Origin: an uncultured Bacteroidales bacterium
Lineage (GTDB): Bacteria; Bacteroidota; Bacteroidia; Bacteroidales; Muribaculaceae
Assembly: GCA_900542185.1 (NCBI GenBank)
Contig: UQMZ01000015.1
Coordinates: forward strand, 1 to 64,000
Direction of reading: 5' to 3'
DNA length: 64,000 nt
Shown here: piece by piece, positions 59,040 through 64,000 of the stretch
Position numbering within the stretch: the stretch's first letter is position 1
Layout of the letters: every line of letters begins with the position of its first letter
Notes under the pieces: model-generated
Seen by the model: only the letters and a program-made list of their open reading frames with translations
Databases searched by the model: none
Told to the model about the DNA's origin: nothing
Translations under genes and position numbers: made by a program

Positions 59040-60425
59040 ATGAAGCAGACTGAAAAATCTCCCGTATTGACTAACGGGAACTACCTATTTACATCGGAAT
59101 CGGTGTCGGAAGGGCACCCGGACAAGGTTGCCGACCAGATCAGCGACGCGCTGCTGGACGAATTCCTGGCGCGCGACCCGGAGAGCCATGTGGCTCTGGA
59201 GACGCTTGTGACCACGGGTCAGGTTGTGGTGTCGGGCGAGGTGGACTCGCAGGCATACATCGACGTGCCGGTGGTGGTGCGCGACGTGATACGCAAGATA
59301 GGCTATAACCGTGGCGCTTACCGCTTTGACTGCGACAGCTGCGGCATATTCACCGCCATCCACGGCCAGAGCGAGGACATAGACCGTGGTGTGGACGCCG
59401 GCAAAGTGGCCGAGCTGAACGCGCTGTCGGACAACGATGAGGCCGAGCTGCAGGGCGCCGGCGACCAGGGCATGATGTTCGGTTACGCAGTGGACGAGAC
59501 CGATGAACTGATACCCCTTACGCTCGATATGTCGCACAAATTAGTGAAGGAACTGGCCGAGATACGCCGCGAGGGGAAGGATATGACCTATTACCGCAAG
59601 GGTAAGCAGGTGAGCTATCTGCGCCCCGACTCCAAGAGCCAGGTGACGATAGAATATGACAGCAACCGCAAGCCGGTGCATATCGACACCATCGTGGTGT
59701 CGACGCAGCACGACGAGTTCGTGGAGGCGCTGGAAGATACTGCCGAGGCCCGTAACAAGGCAGACCGCACCATCCTGGACACTATCGCCGACGACGTGCG
59801 CAAGGTGCTGATACCGCGTGTGCTGGAACAGTATCCCGAAGAGGTGCGGAACATGTACGACAGCCGTACCAAGGTGTATGTGAATCCGACAGGCAAGTTC
59901 GTGATCGGAGGGCCTCACGGCGATACCGGCGTGACGGGCCGCAAGATAATCGTGGACACCTACGGCGGCCGCGGCTACCACGGCGGCGGTGCCTTCTCGG
60001 GCAAGGACCCCTCGAAGGTTGACCGCTCCGCGGCATACGCGGCACGTCACATCGCCAAGAACTTGGTGGCGGCCGGCGTGGCCGGCGAGGTGACGGTGCA
60101 GGTGTCGTACGCCATCGGCCGCGCGCATCCCATCAACCTGTACATCAACACCCACGGTACCGCGAAGGCGGACATGAGCGACCCGGAGATCGCCGTGAAG
60201 GTGAGCGAGCTGTTCGACATGCGTCCGCGCAGCATCGAGAAGCGCTTCGGACTGCGCAACCCGATTTACCGCGCCACCGCTGCCTACGGCCATGTGGGAC
60301 GTAAACCCGAGAACACAACCTTCGTGTCCGCCATCCAGCGCGACAAGGTAGAGCGCGACGTGCAGCGGTTCGCCTGGGAGCAGCTGGACATGGTGCCGGC
60401 CATCCGCAAGGCGTTCAATCTATAG
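59040..60425 (+). CDS. metK: S-adenosylmethionine synthetase
   Basis: Makes SAM from methionine and ATP. 461 residues, longer than the 384 of E. coli because of inserts typical of Bacteroidetes. Motifs: FTSESVSEGHPDKVADQISD, the hexapeptide-like GAGDQGMMFGYA, GGPHGDTGVTGRKIIVDTYG and GGGAFSGKDPSKVDRSAAY. Leader and promoter suggest control by its product. Ends about 190 bases before the PpiD-like gene. Confidence 0.97.
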   Translation: MKQTEKSPVLTNGNYLFTSESVSEGHPDKVADQISDALLDEFLARDPESHVALETLVTTGQVVVSGEVDSQAYIDVPVVVRDVIRKIGYNRGAYRFDCDSCGIFTAIHGQSEDIDRGVDAGKVAELNALSDNDEAELQGAGDQGMMFGYAVDETDELIPLTLDMSHKLVKELAEIRREGKDMTYYRKGKQVSYLRPDSKSQVTIEYDSNRKPVHIDTIVVSTQHDEFVEALEDTAEARNKADRTILDTIADDVRKVLIPRVLEQYPEEVRNMYDSRTKVYVNPTGKFVIGGPHGDTGVTGRKIIVDTYGGRGYHGGGAFSGKDPSKVDRSAAYAARHIAKNLVAAGVAGEVTVQVSYAIGRAHPINLYINTHGTAKADMSDPEIAVKVSELFDMRPRSIEKRFGLRNPIYRATAAYGHVGRKPENTTFVSAIQRDKVERDVQRFAWEQLDMVPAIRKAFNL

Positions 60426-60482
60426 GAAACGGACTGCAAGACTGACAAAAAGAATCTAAAAACGGCCTATTTAAGGCGCGAA

Positions 60483-60514
60483 TTTGCTAAATACGCCAAA
60501 AAGTATTACCTTTG
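60483..60514 (+). promoter_or_regulatory. Promoter of the PpiD-like gene
   Basis: TTTG 60483-60486, 20 bases, TACCTTTG 60507-60514. The ~100-base leader contains the palindrome GCCTCGCGAGGC and a CGCAT/ATGCG hairpin. Confidence 0.8.
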
Positions 60515-60617
60515 CGCGTTTAATGGCCTCGCGAGGCTGTTGGACGCGCATGTTTATGCGAAACGAACACACTGAAGATTGCATAACAACTTAGTAACAA
60601 AATACAGAGCTACATAA

Positions 60618-62747
60618 ATGGCAACATTAGAGAAAATCAGATCCAAATCGGTATTTCTGATCGTGGTGATAGGCGTTGCATTGCTTGCCTTCATCGTGGG
60701 GGACGCCCTCACAAACAGTCGTAATATATTCGGCGACCAGACCACGGTTGCCAAGGTAGGGTCGACCAAGATCGACTATACGGAATATCAGCGCAAGCGT
60801 GAAGAACTGAACAACCAGTACGAGGAGGCGCGCCGCCGCAATCCCCAGCAGTTCGCCAACTTCGACACCCAGCAGTTAGGTGAGATGGCACTCGAGCAGC
60901 TGATACAGCAGACGGTGATAGACAACGCGGCCAAGAAAGCCGGCGTGAAGTCGAGCGCCAACCTGCTGCGTTACTATATGCTGGAAAACATGGGCAATCC
61001 GAAGGTGCAGGAGCTGATGCAGAGCCTGCAGCAGTCGGGACTGGCAGCCCAGACGCCCGCACAGGCATACGACATTATCTTCAATCCGAAGCGCAACGGT
61101 CTGACCGAGGCTCAGGTAGAGCCGATGCAGCGCGCATGGCTCGCCGCCGAGAAGGAGACGGACCAGCAGATCGCGGAGCAGATATACCAGCGCCTGCTGG
61201 CCGGTACGGTCAAGGCAAACGAGCTGGATATGAAGGCTCTCTACAACGATTATGTGAACACCAAGAGCGTGGACTACGCGTTCCTGCCGTTCGGCAACCT
61301 GAACGAGAAGGAATATCCCGTTACCGACGCCGAGTTGAAGGCCAAGTATGACGAGATCAAGGGCCGCTTCGCCGTTGACGAGGAGACCAAGGAGATAGGC
61401 TTCATCTCCGTTACGGTGACACCGAGCGACAAGGACATCGCGGCCGCCAAGGCTCTGGCCGACCAGACCGTGGCATTCATGAACAAGAACGCCGGCCCGC
61501 TGAGCAAGGAGCTGAAGAAGGATGGCGTATCGATGTCGCGCCACACGGTGCTTGCAGCCGACATTCCCGGCAACGTGCGCAGCGCCGTGACAGCCGGCGG
61601 CGATTCCGCCCGTCTGGCCTACAACAACAGCCTGGGCTTCGGCGTGGTTCGCGTGCTGAGCACCAAGCAGGAGGTAGACTCCGTACAGATCACACTGGTA
61701 CAGGCCGCCACCGAGGACTGCGGCCGCCGCGTGCTGAGCGCGCTTAACGCCGGACTTCCCGCCGACTCCATCGGCACCAAGTTCAGCCCCGACAGCGTGA
61801 TGGCACAGCCCGACCAGTGGATTGCACTCTATGACGCCGACGGCGCCACGAACGCAATCCCCGCCGAGCAGCTCGACACGCTGCGTAAGGCAGCCGGCAG
61901 ATATGTATCGATTGTAAGCGGCCCGCAGGGTATGGTAATCGCCAAATTAGTGAAGCAGAACGCCCCCAAGACCGTATATGAATATGACGAGGCATCGTAC
62001 GTGCTCGGACCCAGCAACGCCACGCTGAACGACGAGCGCGGCAAGCTCGAGAAATTCCTGGCCCAGAACGCCGACGCCAAGAAATTCATGGCCAACGCAT
62101 CGAAGGCCGGCTTCAACGTGCAGAACTTCACCGTTACGGCTTCGCTGCCCGCAGTGCCCCGCTTCGCCGGCATGAACTCCTACTATCCCGACTCGCGTCA
62201 GGTGATGCGCTGGGCGATGATAGAGGGCGAGACCGGTGCCGTAAGCCACATCTACGAATCGAAGAACCCGACGGCTCCGTTGCTGTATGCCGCAGCCGTA
62301 GTAAGCGAATACGACGACTACGCACCGCTGTCGAACAAGGACATCAAGGACTATGTGACCGACCTGGTACGCTCGGAGAAGGCGGGCAAGAAATTGGTGG
62401 ACAAGTTCTCGAAGAACACGCAGAGCCTGCAGAGCGCGGCCCAGGCAATGGGCGTGCAGGTGCAGAGCAACGCACAGTTCCGCTTCGGCCGTAACATGGG
62501 CGTAGGCGATCCCGAGGTTACGGGCAAGATCTACGGCACCCCCGCCAACAAGAAAGTGGTGATCACCGCAGGCCAGGACGGCGTGTACGTTTACCAGGTG
62601 ATGGGTCAGAACACCGAGAAGTTCCCCTTCAACGAGCAGCAGTACCAACAGCAGTACTATCAGCTGGTTAATCCCAATATGTTCGAGCTGATCAAGGGTG
62701 ACAGGAAAGTAAAGAACAACATCTACAAATTCGAGGCCGGCGACTAA
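60618..62747 (+). CDS. SurA-N/PpiD-like membrane-anchored peptidyl-prolyl isomerase
   Basis: 709 residues. A short cytoplasmic start (MATLEKIRSKS) precedes one transmembrane helix (VFLIVVIGVALLAFIVGDAL), then a SurA_N chaperone domain (VAKVGSTKIDYTEYQRKREE), a long helical region with parvulin-like segments (EEIGFISVT-like strand, KELKKDGVSMSRHTV) and a C-terminal chaperone-like tail. In the periplasm PpiD-type proteins help newly exported proteins fold. Strong terminator follows. Confidence 0.9.
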   Translation: MATLEKIRSKSVFLIVVIGVALLAFIVGDALTNSRNIFGDQTTVAKVGSTKIDYTEYQRKREELNNQYEEARRRNPQQFANFDTQQLGEMALEQLIQQTVIDNAAKKAGVKSSANLLRYYMLENMGNPKVQELMQSLQQSGLAAQTPAQAYDIIFNPKRNGLTEAQVEPMQRAWLAAEKETDQQIAEQIYQRLLAGTVKANELDMKALYNDYVNTKSVDYAFLPFGNLNEKEYPVTDAELKAKYDEIKGRFAVDEETKEIGFISVTVTPSDKDIAAAKALADQTVAFMNKNAGPLSKELKKDGVSMSRHTVLAADIPGNVRSAVTAGGDSARLAYNNSLGFGVVRVLSTKQEVDSVQITLVQAATEDCGRRVLSALNAGLPADSIGTKFSPDSVMAQPDQWIALYDADGATNAIPAEQLDTLRKAAGRYVSIVSGPQGMVIAKLVKQNAPKTVYEYDEASYVLGPSNATLNDERGKLEKFLAQNADAKKFMANASKAGFNVQNFTVTASLPAVPRFAGMNSYYPDSRQVMRWAMIEGETGAVSHIYESKNPTAPLLYAAAVVSEYDDYAPLSNKDIKDYVTDLVRSEKAGKKLVDKFSKNTQSLQSAAQAMGVQVQSNAQFRFGRNMGVGDPEVTGKIYGTPANKKVVITAGQDGVYVYQVMGQNTEKFPFNEQQYQQQYYQLVNPNMFELIKGDRKVKNNIYKFEAGD

Positions 62748-62815
62748 GGATCGGCCCTGGATAGACGGAAAAATTCAGGGAAGTGATTGCCGCGGCCCTG
62801 GATGGACGAAAAAAA

Positions 62816-62860
62816 TTCGGGGAGGAGATAATAAAATCCTCCCCGAAATTTGTTTTTATA
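62816..62860 (+). terminator. Intrinsic terminator of the PpiD-like gene
   Basis: TTCGGGGAGGA (62816-62826) and TCCTCCCCGAA (62837-62847) form a perfect 11-bp stem followed by ATTTGTTTTTA. Just before it, 62752-62779 and 62794-62821 repeat GGCCCTGGAT(A/G)GACG(G)AAAAA with small changes. Confidence 0.88.
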
Positions 62861-62911
62861 GGACAGAGAGGTTGCCGCACAGGCAATATGGATTATAAAT
62901 TACTAATGGAT

Positions 62912-63520
62912 ATGAGAAAAACAGCACGTTATCTGATTGGCGCGGCAATGATGTCAATGGCGGTTCCGACGGCATTTTCACAGTCAGTGGGAATCAAGAC
63001 GAACCTTGTGAACGATGCGTTGCTTAGCCCTAACCTCGGACTTGAGATAGGACTTGCGCCCAAATGGACATTACAGCTTGAAGGTGAATACAACGGTTGG
63101 AAAATCAAGGACAAAAACTCGAATTCCGGCTATCACCACCAGTGGAAGCACTGGTTCGCCAGCATCGAGCCGCGATACTGGTTCTGCCAGCGTTTCGCCG
63201 GTCACTTCATCTCGATCAACGCGATAGGCGGCGAATACAACTTCGGCCATATCGGTCTGAAGGGAAACTTCTTAGGCAGTAATTTCAACGACCTGAACAC
63301 GAGCCGCTACCAGGGCTACGCCGTGGGCGCGGGCTTCAACTACGGCTATGCATGGCCTGTGGCCAAACACTGGAACATCGAGGCCGAGATAGGCATAGGC
63401 TGGTTGTGGACGCGATATGAGAAATACCCGTGTACCGAATGCGGCACACGCGAGAAGACAGGACACCACAACTATGTGGGCCCGACCAAGCTGGCCGTGA
63501 GCGTCGAATACCTGTTCTAA
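62912..63520 (+). CDS. DUF3575 outer-membrane protein
   Basis: 202 residues from the ATG at 62912 (MRKTARYLIGAAMMSMAVPT), which starts a good signal peptide; ATG 62888 is possible, but a GTG at 62783 would run across the terminator. The DUF3575 pattern is clear: VGIKTNLVNDALLSPNLGLE, WTLQLEGEYNGW, IEPRYWFCQRFAGHF, and a barrel ending AVSVEYLF. DUF3575 proteins are small outer-membrane barrels that often stand beside DUF3868 genes and Mfa-type fimbrial clusters, as here. Confidence 0.88.
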   Translation: MRKTARYLIGAAMMSMAVPTAFSQSVGIKTNLVNDALLSPNLGLEIGLAPKWTLQLEGEYNGWKIKDKNSNSGYHHQWKHWFASIEPRYWFCQRFAGHFISINAIGGEYNFGHIGLKGNFLGSNFNDLNTSRYQGYAVGAGFNYGYAWPVAKHWNIEAEIGIGWLWTRYEKYPCTECGTREKTGHHNYVGPTKLAVSVEYLF

Positions 63521-63560
63521 GGAGAGGTGCCTGAATTATTAACACAAAAGAAGAAAGAAG

Positions 63561-64000
63561 ATGAACAAGATAATAATGACATTGGGCTTGGCGGCGGTCA
63601 CCGCGTTGGGTGCCGGAGCCATGACGTCGTCGGACTTCGGAGCATCTGACCTTCAGGTGCTCAGACCCACGGACCAGACCATGCGCGTGCAGATGACGCT
63701 GGTGCCCGATAATTTCAACGTAAAATACAACCAGGATGTGACCATCACCCCGGTGCTGAAGCAGCTGAACGGCTCGCTCGAGAAGCGTCTGCCGTCGCTC
63801 ACGTTCGCCGGCCGCAACGCATACTACTACAATCTGCGTGACGGCGAGACCCCCAACCTGTACAAGCGCAGCAGCAAGACGCCCGTGAAATATCAGGAGG
63901 ACTTCGCCTACGAACCCTGGATGGAGCATTCCAAGCTGGACTTCGAATGCGTGACCGGATGCTGCGGCAACGAGAAGACCGAGAACGTGCCCATGGCCAC
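63561..64000 (+). CDS. DUF3868-like exported protein (3' truncated by window end)
   Basis: The frame is open from ATG 63561 to the last base (146 codons). Signal peptide MNKIIMTLGLAAVTALGAGA, then MRVQMTLVPDNFNVKYNQDV, TPVLKQLNG and LPSLTFAGRNAYYYNLRDGE, the N-terminal layout of DUF3868, in which a beta domain with an AGR motif precedes an OmpA-like or other C-terminus. The DUF3575-DUF3868 pair usually opens a fimbria-related operon that would continue to the right. Confidence 0.75.
   Translation, partial: MNKIIMTLGLAAVTALGAGAMTSSDFGASDLQVLRPTDQTMRVQMTLVPDNFNVKYNQDVTITPVLKQLNGSLEKRLPSLTFAGRNAYYYNLRDGETPNLYKRSSKTPVKYQEDFAYEPWMEHSKLDFECVTGCCGNEKTENVPMA

Noticed and set aside
59541..60293. 250-codon antisense frame in metK
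   Set aside because: Opposite highly conserved metK sequence; Val/His-rich translation with no motif.
62783..62911. GTG start at 62783 for the DUF3575 gene
   Set aside because: It would translate through a perfect terminator stem (62816-62847) and place 43 residues before the signal peptide.
1..64000. tRNA or rRNA genes
   Set aside because: No cloverleaf with a GGTTCGA-type T-arm or rRNA signature was found in any intergenic stretch; a tRNAscan-SE run would settle it.

Overview
The window is a 64-kb piece of a Bacteroidales chromosome, most likely from the Muribaculaceae or a close relative. The grounds are the Mfa1/Mfa2-type fimbrial locus, DUF4270 and DUF3575/DUF3868 families, frequent SusD-like lipoprotein signals ending in Cys, the panC/panD pair divergent from a short GT5 protein, and many promoters of the Bacteroidetes form TTTG-N19-20-TAnnTTTG. 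Core genes are GC-rich; accessory blocks are visibly AT-richer.

Layout. 1-3.1 kb: tail of an RHS-type polymorphic protein with an AT-rich metallopeptidase-like tip, then three exported proteins of unknown function. 3.2-4.8 kb: AAA-ATPase/PD-(D/E)XK protein. 4.9-7.5 kb: NDH-2, META-domain lipoprotein, HslR. 7.5-11.0 kb: thrS-infC-rpmI-rplT translation operon. 11.1-13.9 kb: a membrane acyltransferase bracketed by a 35-bp repeat, then a porin. 13.9-18.7 kb: pth, rplY and a galactofuranose/glycosyltransferase group (GT8, glf, WbbI-like transferase). 18.8-23.9 kb: TPR protein and AddB-like nuclease. 24-30.6 kb (minus strand): galE, sugar nucleotidyltransferase, holB, capA-like, DUF4270 lipoprotein, short glycogen-synthase-like protein. 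30.7-36 kb: panC, panD, ffh, ABC-F, a Phd/RelE toxin-antitoxin pair, Dabb protein. 36-45.4 kb: an AT-rich island of small lipoproteins and LysM proteins interleaved with three copies of a structured, promoter-driven noncoding element. 45.5-47.3 kb: Uup. 47.4-56.7 kb: a membrane-anchored HTH regulator (with a C9 tract) divergent from a four-gene fimbrial operon. 56.8-58.1 kb: a frameshifted REP-associated tyrosine transposase (RAYT) lying between two REP/BIME-like palindromic elements. 58.2-64 kb: beta-carbonic anhydrase, metK with a structured leader, PpiD-like foldase, DUF3575 and the start of a DUF3868 protein.

The strongest candidates for undescribed biology are (i) the repeated ~300-nt structured RNA element at 37.4, 39.3 and 40.5 kb, whose closing stem covaries among copies and whose two full copies have consensus promoters and terminal U-runs; (ii) the RAYT/REP system, with related palindromes 45 kb away around the acyltransferase; and (iii) a possible slipped-strand switch in the regulator beside the fimbrial operon.
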